A stretch of 64,000 nt of DNA from Bog-473 sp963721585 (lineage in GTDB: Bacteria > Actinomycetota > Acidimicrobiia > Acidimicrobiales > RAAP-2), in contig CAVRJN010000007.1 in assembly GCA_963721585.1 (NCBI GenBank), forward strand, positions 1 to 64,000, in the 5' to 3' direction. Shown in pieces: positions 26,360 to 35,306 of this stretch. The translations under genes were made by a program, and so were the position numbers. Position 1 is the stretch's first letter. Every line of letters starts with the position of its first letter. The notes below the pieces were generated by a model. It was not told where the DNA came from. It ran no database searches and saw only the letters and a program-made list of their open reading frames with translations.

Positions 26360-27819
26360 GCGACCCGGGGGTCGCGGGCACCCCCGCGGCCGAGCTGGTC
26401 GTCGAGGCGGTGCCGGCCGCCATGGCGCTGGCGCCCAATGCGGTCGGCCCGACCCTGGGCGCAGAGCTGCTCCTCGACCCAGATGCCCGTCCGGGTGTCG
26501 AGTCGATGCGGGCCGGGCTTCTCCAAGCCGGCCCCTTGGCCGTGGCGGGCGTCGTCGCCAACGGAGCCAGCGTCGTTCTCACCGTCGCGCTGGCCCGGCT
26601 GCTCTCGCCCCACAGCTACGGCGTCCTCAACCAGCTGACCGGCCTCTACCTGATTCTGTCCATGCCCGGGTCGGCCGTGGTCGTCGCCGTGGTGCGGCGG
26701 GTGACGGTCTGGCACGAGGACGGCACGGGGCACCTGGTGCGGCGCTGGGCGGGGCGGGTGCACCGGCAGTGCACCCTGGTCGTCCTCGCCTGGGCCGTGA
26801 TCGTCTTCACCAGCCGGCACGCCGTGGCCGTCCTGCTCAACCAGCAGAGCGGCATCGGCATCGCTGCGATCCTGACCGCGGCCGCCTTCTTCGTCCTGCT
26901 CTCGCTGGACAGGGGCCTTCTGCAGGCGCACCGGGCGTACCGGCCACTTGCGGTCAACCTCCTGGTCGAGATGGGGATCCGCGTCGCCGCCGTCGTCGTG
27001 CTCGTGGCCGCCGGATTCGGGCCCTCGGGGGCTGCCATCGGCATCCTCATCGGTGAGGTCGTGGCCGCCACCCACGCCCGCTGGGCGGCGGTGCGGACCT
27101 GGTCCGGCGGCCGGGTGCCCCGGCTGCTCGACGCCGGGAGCTGGGTGGCGGCAGTCCGCCCCGACGCACTGCTCGGCGGACAGGGGTCCGTGCGCCGCAC
27201 GGTGGTGGTCGATCTCGTCGTGGCGTCGGTCTGCCTCTCCATGGTGGCGGTGCTGCAGAACGTCGACGTGCTCGTGGTCGGCCGCGACAACCCGTCGCAC
27301 AGCGGCGCCTACGCCGCCGTCTCGGTCACGAGCAAGGCCATTGTGTTCGGCGCTGTCGTGCTGGGCGGGTACCTCCTGCCCGAGGCAGCCATCCGCTGGC
27401 GCCAAGGTGGCCACGCGCTCCGACAGCTGGCCGTGGTGCTCGTCTTCCTGGCCATCCCATCGGTGTTGTTGCTCGGCGTCGCGCTCGCCGCGCCCGAGCA
27501 GTTCCTCGAGATCTTCTTCCACCACGACTACACCTCGGCGGCCGACGCGCTCGCCCCCTTGGTGCTCGCCATGATCATGTTGAGCGTCACGGTGGTGCTG
27601 ACGATGTATCTGCTCGCCGTCGGACGCCGCTGGGTGGCCTCCGTGCTCGTAGGTGGCGCCGTCGCTCTCACGCTGGCCGTTCTCGCCACGCACGGGGCCC
27701 CGCGGGCCACTGCGTACGTGGACGTGGCGGTGCAAGCCGGGGTCCTGCTCGTGATCGTCTGCGGGTTCGCGGTCGTCCATAGGGTCCGTCTAGGGAGGCA
27801 GGTCGTAGGGATAACCTGA
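26356..27819 (+). CDS. Polysaccharide flippase (Wzx/MurJ-type MOP family)
   Basis: The product has 487 residues and about 12-14 membrane helices after a 60-residue cytosolic N-terminus. The first helices contain GVVANGASVVLTVALARLLS and YGVLNQLTGLY, typical of O-antigen-type polysaccharide translocases. It should flip a lipid-linked glycan precursor. GTG 26356 overlaps the SGNH gene stop as GTGA, indicating coupling. Confidence 0.8.
   Translation: MSDPGVAGTPAAELVVEAVPAAMALAPNAVGPTLGAELLLDPDARPGVESMRAGLLQAGPLAVAGVVANGASVVLTVALARLLSPHSYGVLNQLTGLYLILSMPGSAVVVAVVRRVTVWHEDGTGHLVRRWAGRVHRQCTLVVLAWAVIVFTSRHAVAVLLNQQSGIGIAAILTAAAFFVLLSLDRGLLQAHRAYRPLAVNLLVEMGIRVAAVVVLVAAGFGPSGAAIGILIGEVVAATHARWAAVRTWSGGRVPRLLDAGSWVAAVRPDALLGGQGSVRRTVVVDLVVASVCLSMVAVLQNVDVLVVGRDNPSHSGAYAAVSVTSKAIVFGAVVLGGYLLPEAAIRWRQGGHALRQLAVVLVFLAIPSVLLLGVALAAPEQFLEIFFHHDYTSAADALAPLVLAMIMLSVTVVLTMYLLAVGRRWVASVLVGGAVALTLAVLATHGAPRATAYVDVAVQAGVLLVIVCGFAVVHRVRLGRQVVGIT
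27812..27817 (+). promoter_or_regulatory. TAACCT -10 element, GT4 gene
   Basis: It lies 6 nt before ATG 27824 in the last codons of the flippase gene and its 4-nt gap, with no ribosome binding site. Confidence 0.45.
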
Positions 27820-27823
27820 CCCG

Positions 27824-29038
27824 ATGGGTGACGACCTGGGGCCGGTCTCGGCCGTGCGTGGCGCACGGCGCGCCGACGAGGGCGGGCACTCCGAGTCCGA
27901 GGTGCTGGCCACCATCGCGGCGCAGGCCGGTCTGCGCCGCATCCACTTCGTCGCCTGGCGCGACCTCGACGACCCCGAAGCGGGCGGGTCCGAGTTGCAC
28001 GCCCACAGGATCGCCTCGCGGTGGGCCTCGGCCGGCCTCGACGTCACCTTCCGCACCTCGGCCGTGCCCGACGCGCCGGCCGCGTTGACCCGGGACGGCT
28101 ACCGGGTGCTGCGCCAGGCGGGACGCTACGCCGTGTTTCCCGGCGCGGCGTGGGAGGGCATCCGCATGGGGCACCGGCCCGGGGACGCGCTGGTCGAGAT
28201 CTGGAACGGCATGCCCTTCCTGTCGCCCGTCTGGTACCGGGGGCCACGGATCGTCTTCCTCCATCACGTCCATGCCGAAATGTGGGGCATGGTGCTCCCA
28301 CCGGGACTGGCCCGTATGGGCAACATGGTCGAGCGTCGCGTGGCGCCCCGCTTCTACCGCTCGAGCCGCATCGTGACGCTGTCCGACTCGTCGCGCGACG
28401 AGATCGTCGATCTCCTTGGGTTGCGGGCCGACCGGATCAGCGTGGCGCCGCCGGGGGTGGACGCCCGCTACACGCCGGGCGGCCACCGCTCGGCGACACC
28501 TCTGGTGGTTGCGGTGGGCCGCCTCGTGCCGGTGAAGCGCTTCGACGCGTTGTTGCGGTCACTGGCCAAGCTGAAGGCCGACCACCCGGCACTGCGGGCC
28601 GTCATCATCGGCGAGGGCTACGAGCGTCCCGCGCTCGAGGCACTCCGTGAGGAGCTCGGCGCCACCGAGTGGGTGAGCCTGCCCGGACGGGTCGACGACG
28701 CGGAGCTGGTGTCGTGGTACCGCCGGGCCTGGGTCGTGGCGAGCAGCTCGCAGCGAGAGGGCTGGGGCATGACGCTCACGGAAGCCGCCGCCTGCGGCAC
28801 TCCGGCCGTGGCCACGGCCATCGCCGGCCACACCGACGCGGTGCTCGACGGCGAGTCGGGCTTGCTGGTGGAGGACCTGAACGAGCTCCCGGGTGCGCTC
28901 GGACGCGTCCTGGGCGACGAGGTGTTGCGCAGCCGTCTGTCGAAGGGCGCCCTCGCCCGGGCGCGCTGGTTCACCTGGGACGCCACGGCCCGCCGCGCCC
29001 TCGAGGCGCTGGCGGAAGAGGCGACGCCGGCGCACTGA
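27824..29038 (+). CDS. Glycosyltransferase family 4
   Basis: This 404-residue cytosolic GT-B enzyme has an acceptor-side N-terminal domain with AGGSELHAHRIASRWA and IVFLHHVHAEMWGM. The C-terminal nucleotide-sugar domain begins LVVAVGRLVPVKRFDALL and carries the EGWGMTLTEAAACGTPAV motif with the conserved E-x7-E pair. It adds a sugar to an envelope glycan; donor and acceptor are unknown. The short gap from the flippase and its own -10 suggest both co-transcription and an internal promoter. The next gene is convergent. Confidence 0.88.
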   Translation: MGDDLGPVSAVRGARRADEGGHSESEVLATIAAQAGLRRIHFVAWRDLDDPEAGGSELHAHRIASRWASAGLDVTFRTSAVPDAPAALTRDGYRVLRQAGRYAVFPGAAWEGIRMGHRPGDALVEIWNGMPFLSPVWYRGPRIVFLHHVHAEMWGMVLPPGLARMGNMVERRVAPRFYRSSRIVTLSDSSRDEIVDLLGLRADRISVAPPGVDARYTPGGHRSATPLVVAVGRLVPVKRFDALLRSLAKLKADHPALRAVIIGEGYERPALEALREELGATEWVSLPGRVDDAELVSWYRRAWVVASSSQREGWGMTLTEAAACGTPAVATAIAGHTDAVLDGESGLLVEDLNELPGALGRVLGDEVLRSRLSKGALARARWFTWDATARRALEALAEEATPAH

Positions 29039-29095
29039 GCGCCGCGGCGCCGCGCCGTAACCCGGCGGCGGCTGGCGGCGGGTTACGGCGCCAGG

Positions 29096-32000
29096 TCAGC
29101 CGTCGATGCCGATGATGACGGGTGGCGTCTCTGGCGGGCTCCACTCTCCGGGCTTGCGGGCCCGTAGCTTGCTCCGGCGCAGAGGCTTCGCCACGCGCAG
29201 GCCAAAGGCCGAGACGACGCCGTCGGCGAGCAGCAGCACCGCCCCGAGCCAGATCAGGTTGCCCGCGTTGACGAAGGACGCGTCCCAGTTGGATCCGGAC
29301 AGATAGTGGTGGACGTTCTGGCCCTGCACCACGTTGATGGAGCCCGCCACGATGCACGCGATGCCCGCCACGCTGGCGAGGACGCGGGCCCACGGGACCA
29401 GCAGCCCGAGGACGACCGCTCCGGCCACGACGAGCCCCGCCAGGGGCGGGGTGACCAGCAGGGCGGCACCGCCACAGGCGGCGCCGATGATCAGGGCCCG
29501 TGGGAAGCGTAGCCAGCCGCGCCGGCGTTGCGCCTTGGGGGCCGGGGCACCCGGAAAGGCCAGGACCGCGGCGTCGAAGGGCACCGCAGGCCGCTCGGGC
29601 GGCTCCGGCCCGGCCGGCCCGCGCAGGCGGCGGGGCAGGCGGGCGCGCACCCAGCGGCGGCCCCGCAGCGGCAGGAAGCCGAGGACGAGGCACAGCAGCA
29701 GCGTCCCGGCGGAGACGGCGAGCGCGATCCAGATGTTCTGTTGGGGCGTCCAGGTGACCTCGACGGTGAAGCTCGAGCCGCCGAGGGCATGCAGGTCTGC
29801 CGCGCTCACCTGCCAGCCGTTGGCGAATCCGTCGACGAGCTGGGACCGCCCCAGCTCGATGCTGTGAGAGCCCGGTGGCGCCCCCTTGGCGGGCGTGGCG
29901 ACCGCCTTGAACCCGTTGTTGACGCTCTGGCCCAGCACGAGTTCGAAGGGCTCGGTGGCCCCGGTGACGTCGGCCCCGTGGCTGTCGATGTGCACGGACG
30001 TGGACGCCACCATGGGCGCAGTACCGGGCTGGGTGGCCGGCAGCTGCGGCGTGCCGGCCGTGGTGGGGAACGCAGCGGACCCCGCGCCGCCGCCGGCCGC
30101 CGAGTCGAGTGCGAGCTGGTCGATGTTCCATCCCGTGCACGTGGTCGGGGTGCTGGCGCACGGGGCGCCGTGGCCGGGCGCGGTCTCGACAATGTGGGGC
30201 CCCGCGCCCAACGTGATGCCTTTCGCGTCGGGGCCGCACGGGACGATCTGTTCCTCCCTGCCGTTCAGCCCCTGCTGGGTCGACCCGACGACGGCGACGC
30301 TGATCGGCTGTCCGTCGATCGTCAGCAGGTTCGACACGCAGTTGCCGGGGAGCACGGCCGGTGTCGGGCTCGCCGCTACGCCGGGGATGCCGATCTCCGC
30401 GATGCCCAGCGGCAACTCGAGCGGGCCGGCGGAGTAGTAGTTCGCCGCGTACTCCGGCCGCACACCCGTGAACGTGACGACGAAGTGCGAGCCGGTGAGC
30501 GCGGGGAATGAGGCCGGCACGGTGGTGACCGCACCGGGCACGGTGCCGTCGGCGATCGGCGGCAGCGCCACGCTGCGGGTCTGGCTGCCGGAGGTGATCG
30601 TCATGGCCGTCGGGACCGAGTGGCGGCCGTCGGCGATCACCTGCATGTCGAGGGTGGTCAGCGTCTGGGGCTTGGCCAGGTCGTAGGTCAGCGTGGAACC
30701 CACCTGTGCCGCGCTGCCCAGTCCGGGCTGCCAGGCGGTCGACGAGTTCCCGTCGACCGTGGCCGATGCGGTCGCCTCCAGGTCGCCCGGCAGCCGGCCC
30801 GACGAATAGGCGTCCCTGACCGTGCTGGAAGGCGTGGTGGCGCGCCCGACGAGGCGGTCGACCTCGTCGTCGGGGATCAGCGCCGACAGGCTGGCGCTGC
30901 CGGAGAGCGTGAAGGTGCGCGCCGTGGGCAGTGTGAATTCGCGCGAGATCGTCGTCTCGGGATCGCTGCGAGGGGGGTACTGCGAGGTGCGGTCCCGGGT
31001 CATCACCACGGTGAGGCGATCGGCGGCGGACGCCGCGCCGACGCTGGTCAGCATCTGGGTCGGCATCTGAATGACCTGCTTCACCTGCTGGCCCGGGATC
31101 TCCACCTCCGAGAAGCCGACCGCGGACGCCGCGGTCGGCGTCGCCGTGTCGTCCGTCGTCCCTTCGATCGTCACCCGCAGCGTGTGGAAGGTGCGGGAAG
31201 GGAAGGTCAGCGTCTGGCCGGAGGTGGCGTGGGACGAGGCGTCGAGCGCGTAGGTGACGGGGTCCTTGCCGTCGAAGGTGAGCGTGACCTTCGACACCCA
31301 GCGCGCGCGGTCGCCGCGCTGTGGCTGTACCAGGGTGATGTGGTCGGTGGTCACCGGGTTGGCGAACTGTGACTGCCACCACTGGCCCTTGGGGTCCGGC
31401 ACGAAGGTGCCCGTGATCCAGGCCGTGTCGAAGTTGGTGTCGATGGCGCTGTAGGCCTGGTCCTCGGGCGTGTAGGAGACCGAGTTGCCGTAGCTGCTGG
31501 CCGTCACGTTCACCGCGCCGGCGTACGTGGCGTAGGACTTGCTCGTGATGCCGGTGCCGGGGAACAACTCGATCGGGCTGTCGCTCAGGTCGGTCTTGGC
31601 CGGGTTCTCGCCCGGCGTCTCGGTGTAGCCCGAGTTCGCCGTCAGGGTGTCCCACCGGAAGGCCTGCTTGCGGTTGGTGTCGGTGAGCACGAGCTGGGCG
31701 CCCTGGGACGCCAGGCTCGCGAGCTGCGACGGACGGTTGGCCAGCGTGCCGGCGTAGTAGACGGCACTGTCGGTGTTGAGCATGCCGAGACCGGCCAGGT
31801 TGTCGAGGCCGGTGGCGTCACCCTCCATGAGCACGGCGCCGCTGTCCGACTCGCCCCGGAGCATGGCCCGGGGGTTGGGCACGGTGTAGGTGACGATCGG
31901 TGAAGGCCAGCCGACGTTGCCCTGAACAGCGAGGTCCTGTTCGTTCAGGGTGGACACCGACGAGACGTTGGGTCGCGGCGTGCCGAAGGAGACCGGGTCG

Positions 32001-33766
32001 GTCAGCCCCAGCGGTGTCTGGAGGAGTTGGAGGGCGAGCAGCTGGGGCTGGGGTACCCCGTAGCGCTCGTACTGCTGGTCGTATTCGACCATGAGGTCGC
32101 CGGCACCCATCAGGCGGGCCATCGGCGCAAGGGCGTTCATGTCGGCCGTGCCGTCCTGGATGGGCCCGTCCGTGGCGTACAGGGTGTCGGCGGTGGCGAT
32201 GGAGCCCATGATCTGTTGCTCACGGGTGATGAAGTCCCGGTTGAGGAAGGCCGATTGCGGTGTGTCGACGGTGTCACCCCAGCGGTAGGCGGCAAAGTCG
32301 TTCCCGGGAATGGCGAAGACCCGCGTGCCGGGATGGGTCGCGTTGAGGTGGTCGATCGCGGCCAGCTGGTACGAGGGGAGCGACGCCGGCTGGGTGAAGC
32401 CGTTGGCGATGAAGTCGCCGAGGAAGAGGGACGGGTTGTTGGCCACCACCAGCCCGGCTACGAGGATTGCGGTGACGAGCCCGGCGACGTGGACGCGCGA
32501 CCACAGCGCCGACAGCCCGCTGGCGAGCAGCATGAAGAGGGCCAGCAGGACGAGCGGCGTGGCCCGGTCCGTCGAACGCAGCGCCAGCCCCGCCGTCGTA
32601 TCCGTCATGAACGACTTCAGCGCCTTCCCGACGGTGGTTGGGTCGGCGAACGGGAACGGGCCAACCGACAGGATCAGGCCCACGAAGAGCAGCACGAGGA
32701 AGAAGGCGCGCTCCCGCCAGCGCACGAAGGCCGCCGCCACCAGTGCGAGGACGGGCACGGCGTACGACGTCGCCAGCAACCAGATGTCCTGGGTGTAGCG
32801 GACGGCCGCCGTCGTCCAGGGGCCCGTGTGATCGGTGCCGTAGAAGTACCAGTAGCCGAGGCCGCGGATGATGTCCGCCGCGTTGGAGGTGGCCGACGTC
32901 GAGGGGACCGTCTCGGTGTACTTCAAGACGTTGACGCCGAAGGCCGCCTCCACCTCGAGGCCCGCGATCCACCACAGGCAGGCGCCCAGCGTCAGGATGC
33001 CGATGCGGAGGGTGGTGGTGAGGGCGTGGCGCCAGGTCGATTCCCGCAGGACGACGACGGCGTAGAGGATCCAGAGGATCGGCGCCACGCCGACGTAAAT
33101 GATGGAGCTGGCGTTGATACCGCTCACGAGTGCCACGACGACGGCGAACAGCGCCGGTTCGCGCCACCCGCCCCGCCGCAGCGCCACGATGGTCAGGCCC
33201 AGCATGAACGGCAGGCCCGCCCAGGGCAGCAGGATCACCGAGATGCGACCGGCGTACTGCAGCAGATACGGCGACAGCATGTAGGCCAGCGCGGCCGCTG
33301 TCGGACCCGGGCCACGCAGGCCGAGGATGCGCGAGAGGTACAGCACACCCGCGCCGGCGACCATGAGGATGGAGCCGAGCCAGAGCCGCTGGGCCACCCA
33401 GACGGGCACGCCGAGCAGGTGGAACACGGCGAACCATGGGCCCATGGGCAGCAGGTAGCCCAGGTACTCGTGGGTCACCGTGCCCAGTCCGACCGTGGGG
33501 TTCCACATGAACGCCACCTGGCTCAGGAAGCGGAGCGGGTCGAGGTAGAGGTAGGTCTTCGTGTCCGGGGTGACCACTCCCGGCCGCACCGCCAGCAGGG
33601 GCGCGTAGGCGAAGCCGGCCAGGACGACGGCCCCGCCGACCCACCACCAGCGGCTCCCGGTCGCCCGCACCGGCCGTGGGGACCGTGTCGCCCGTTCCCG
33701 CCGTGCCCGCGGTGGGGCCGCGTGCCGCCCCCGGGGGGCGGTGACTGTGGGGGAGGTGATGGTCAT
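29096..33766 (-). CDS. AftD-like arabinofuranosyltransferase (DUF3367 family), 1556 aa
   Basis: This very large membrane protein has an N-terminal GT-C region (about 30-480, roughly 11 helices), with PDTKTYLYLDPLRFL as the donor-site loop typical of AftD. A long extracytoplasmic part (about 500-1370) has discoidin/galactose-binding-like folds, and three or four C-terminal helices follow (about 1375-1500). In mycobacteria AftD adds alpha-1,3 arabinofuranose branches to arabinogalactan and lipoarabinomannan. Here the acceptor is unknown. ATG 33766 was chosen because upstream residues look non-coding. Its -10 overlaps that of the divergent methyltransferase. Confidence 0.82.
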   Translation of the reverse strand: MTITSPTVTAPRGRHAAPPRARRERATRSPRPVRATGSRWWWVGGAVVLAGFAYAPLLAVRPGVVTPDTKTYLYLDPLRFLSQVAFMWNPTVGLGTVTHEYLGYLLPMGPWFAVFHLLGVPVWVAQRLWLGSILMVAGAGVLYLSRILGLRGPGPTAAALAYMLSPYLLQYAGRISVILLPWAGLPFMLGLTIVALRRGGWREPALFAVVVALVSGINASSIIYVGVAPILWILYAVVVLRESTWRHALTTTLRIGILTLGACLWWIAGLEVEAAFGVNVLKYTETVPSTSATSNAADIIRGLGYWYFYGTDHTGPWTTAAVRYTQDIWLLATSYAVPVLALVAAAFVRWRERAFFLVLLFVGLILSVGPFPFADPTTVGKALKSFMTDTTAGLALRSTDRATPLVLLALFMLLASGLSALWSRVHVAGLVTAILVAGLVVANNPSLFLGDFIANGFTQPASLPSYQLAAIDHLNATHPGTRVFAIPGNDFAAYRWGDTVDTPQSAFLNRDFITREQQIMGSIATADTLYATDGPIQDGTADMNALAPMARLMGAGDLMVEYDQQYERYGVPQPQLLALQLLQTPLGLTDPVSFGTPRPNVSSVSTLNEQDLAVQGNVGWPSPIVTYTVPNPRAMLRGESDSGAVLMEGDATGLDNLAGLGMLNTDSAVYYAGTLANRPSQLASLASQGAQLVLTDTNRKQAFRWDTLTANSGYTETPGENPAKTDLSDSPIELFPGTGITSKSYATYAGAVNVTASSYGNSVSYTPEDQAYSAIDTNFDTAWITGTFVPDPKGQWWQSQFANPVTTDHITLVQPQRGDRARWVSKVTLTFDGKDPVTYALDASSHATSGQTLTFPSRTFHTLRVTIEGTTDDTATPTAASAVGFSEVEIPGQQVKQVIQMPTQMLTSVGAASAADRLTVVMTRDRTSQYPPRSDPETTISREFTLPTARTFTLSGSASLSALIPDDEVDRLVGRATTPSSTVRDAYSSGRLPGDLEATASATVDGNSSTAWQPGLGSAAQVGSTLTYDLAKPQTLTTLDMQVIADGRHSVPTAMTITSGSQTRSVALPPIADGTVPGAVTTVPASFPALTGSHFVVTFTGVRPEYAANYYSAGPLELPLGIAEIGIPGVAASPTPAVLPGNCVSNLLTIDGQPISVAVVGSTQQGLNGREEQIVPCGPDAKGITLGAGPHIVETAPGHGAPCASTPTTCTGWNIDQLALDSAAGGGAGSAAFPTTAGTPQLPATQPGTAPMVASTSVHIDSHGADVTGATEPFELVLGQSVNNGFKAVATPAKGAPPGSHSIELGRSQLVDGFANGWQVSAADLHALGGSSFTVEVTWTPQQNIWIALAVSAGTLLLCLVLGFLPLRGRRWVRARLPRRLRGPAGPEPPERPAVPFDAAVLAFPGAPAPKAQRRRGWLRFPRALIIGAACGGAALLVTPPLAGLVVAGAVVLGLLVPWARVLASVAGIACIVAGSINVVQGQNVHHYLSGSNWDASFVNAGNLIWLGAVLLLADGVVSAFGLRVAKPLRRSKLRARKPGEWSPPETPPVIIGIDG

Positions 33767-33788
33767 GAAGGGGGGAAAGGTCGCCGGG

Positions 33789-33795
33789 TAGTGTA
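33789..33795. promoter_or_regulatory. Symmetric -10 TAGTGTA serving two divergent genes
   Basis: TAGTGTA reads TAGTGT on the plus strand and TACACT on the minus strand, so one 7-bp sequence can act as -10 for the methyltransferase (start 33841) and for the AftD-like gene (start 33766, leader of about 17 nt). Bidirectional bacterial promoters with overlapping TANNNTA elements are known. Confidence 0.5.
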
Positions 33796-33840
33796 AGCAG
33801 CCAGCGGCACCCCGGAGTGTCACACGAAGGGAGAGCGTCC

Positions 33841-34653
33841 GTGGTGACCAGCACGAAGAGCCGGCTGACGGGCGAGCGACCACTGCAGGGCGTCACCCCC
33901 GACTCGCTCCTGGCCCTGCACGAGGCGGGCTACCGGGCCGTGCTGGATCGGATCGGCCGGGGCCGCATCCTCGACGTGGGGTGTGGCCAGGGCTTCGAGT
34001 CGGCGAGGTTCCTCGCGGAGGACCGCCAGGTGGTGGGGGTCGACTACTCCTCCGAGGCGGCCGCCACCGCAACCGCCCGCTACGGGCCCGAGGGACTGCG
34101 GGTGGTGCAGATGAACGCGCTGGATCTCGGCTTCCTTCCCGCCAGCTTCGACGGCGCCTGTTCGTCGCATCTCATCGAGCACTTCACCGACCCGGAGCCC
34201 CACGTGGCCGAGATGGCACGGGTGCTCAAGGACGACGGGGTCGGCTGCGTGCTGACCCCCAACAAGCCGGCCGACTTCGAGAACCCCTTCCACCTGCATC
34301 TCTTCGAGCGCGAGGAGCTCAGGTCCATGTTGGAGCGCCACTTCGGGGAGGTCTGGCTGGGCGGCGTCGACGCCGCGCCCCACGTGAAGGCGGACATGGC
34401 CGCCCGCAGGGTCAAGGCCGACAGGGTGCTCGGGCTGGACGTGCTCGACCTCCGCCACCGCATCCCCCACTCCTGGTACGTGTGGTCCTACACGAGGCTG
34501 TTGCCGTTGGCCTACAAGCTGATCGCCCGGGACGACTCGGGTGGCACCACGGGCATCACGGCCGACGACTGGTTCGTCACCGAGGAGCTGGACGACACGA
34601 CCCTGGTCCTCTTCGCGGTGGTCCGGGCCCCGCGCCGGGCAAGCCTGGGCTGA
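33841..34653 (+). CDS. SAM-dependent methyltransferase
   Basis: This 270-residue class I methyltransferase has motif I GRILDVGCGQGFES, acidic residue in VVGVDYSSEA, and FDGACSSHLIEHFTDPEPHV as the post-II region (methyltransferase 11/UbiE-like fold). No membrane segments are seen. It may methylate an envelope sugar or lipid given its neighbours. GTG 33841 with GGGAG about 7 nt upstream is preferred over GTG 33817. Its stop overlaps coaE by one base. Confidence 0.8.
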   Translation: MVTSTKSRLTGERPLQGVTPDSLLALHEAGYRAVLDRIGRGRILDVGCGQGFESARFLAEDRQVVGVDYSSEAAATATARYGPEGLRVVQMNALDLGFLPASFDGACSSHLIEHFTDPEPHVAEMARVLKDDGVGCVLTPNKPADFENPFHLHLFEREELRSMLERHFGEVWLGGVDAAPHVKADMAARRVKADRVLGLDVLDLRHRIPHSWYVWSYTRLLPLAYKLIARDDSGGTTGITADDWFVTEELDDTTLVLFAVVRAPRRASLG

Positions 34654-35273
34654 TGCTGGCCGTCGGCCTGACGGGCGGCATCGGTTCGGGGAAGTCGGCC
34701 GTGGCCGACCTGCTGGTCGACCGGGGTGCCGTGCTCATCGACGCCGACCGGGTGGCCCGCGACGTGGTCACGCCAGGCGGCCCCGCCTACCAGCCCCTGA
34801 TCGACCGCTTCGGGCCCGGGATCCTCAATGCGGACGGCACCATCGACCGCAAGGCCCTCGCCGCCATCGCCTTCGCGGACGAGGAGGCGCGCCTGGCGCT
34901 CAACGCCATCACGCACCCGGCCATCGGCATCGCCATGATCCAGGCCAGGGAGGCGCTGGCCGACACCGACGCCATCGTCGTCCTGGCCATCCCGCTCCTC
35001 ACCGCCCTCCACCGCGAGACGGTCAAGCTGCACAAGGTCGTCGTGGTGGACACCCCGACGGACATCGCGCTGGAGCGGCTGCTGACCCAGCGCGGCTTCG
35101 ACCGGGCCGATGCCGAGGCGCGGATCAAGGCCCAGATCTCGCGGGAGGAGCGCGTCAAGGAGGCCGACTACGTCCTGGACAACTCGGGTGACCGGGAAGC
35201 CCTGGAGGCCGAGGTGGACAAGCTGTGGGACTGGCTGCTGGAGGCCGCGGCGGAGCACCCGGCGCACGCCTGA
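34653..35273 (+). CDS. coaE: Dephospho-CoA kinase
   Basis: This 206-residue P-loop kinase catalyses the last step of coenzyme A synthesis, ATP-dependent phosphorylation of dephospho-CoA. The P-loop is GLTGGIGSGKS, followed by DADRVARDVV (substrate Asp) and the lid region TQRGFDRADAEARI; DNSGD near the C-terminus is typical. In many actinobacteria coaE follows rpsA; here 19 kb of other genes intervene. ATG 34653 shares its A with the preceding TGA. Confidence 0.93.
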   Translation: MLAVGLTGGIGSGKSAVADLLVDRGAVLIDADRVARDVVTPGGPAYQPLIDRFGPGILNADGTIDRKALAAIAFADEEARLALNAITHPAIGIAMIQAREALADTDAIVVLAIPLLTALHRETVKLHKVVVVDTPTDIALERLLTQRGFDRADAEARIKAQISREERVKEADYVLDNSGDREALEAEVDKLWDWLLEAAAEHPAHA

Positions 35274-35291
35274 ACTGTCACAGCCCCCGGG

Positions 35292-35297
35292 TAGCCT
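35292..35297 (+). promoter_or_regulatory. TAGCCT -10 element of uvrB
   Basis: TAGCCT lies 9 nt before ATG 35307 in the 33-nt coaE-uvrB gap. The only purine tract (GAGG) is very near the ATG, so a leaderless start is possible. Confidence 0.4.
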
Positions 35298-35306
35298 CGC
35301 GAGGTC

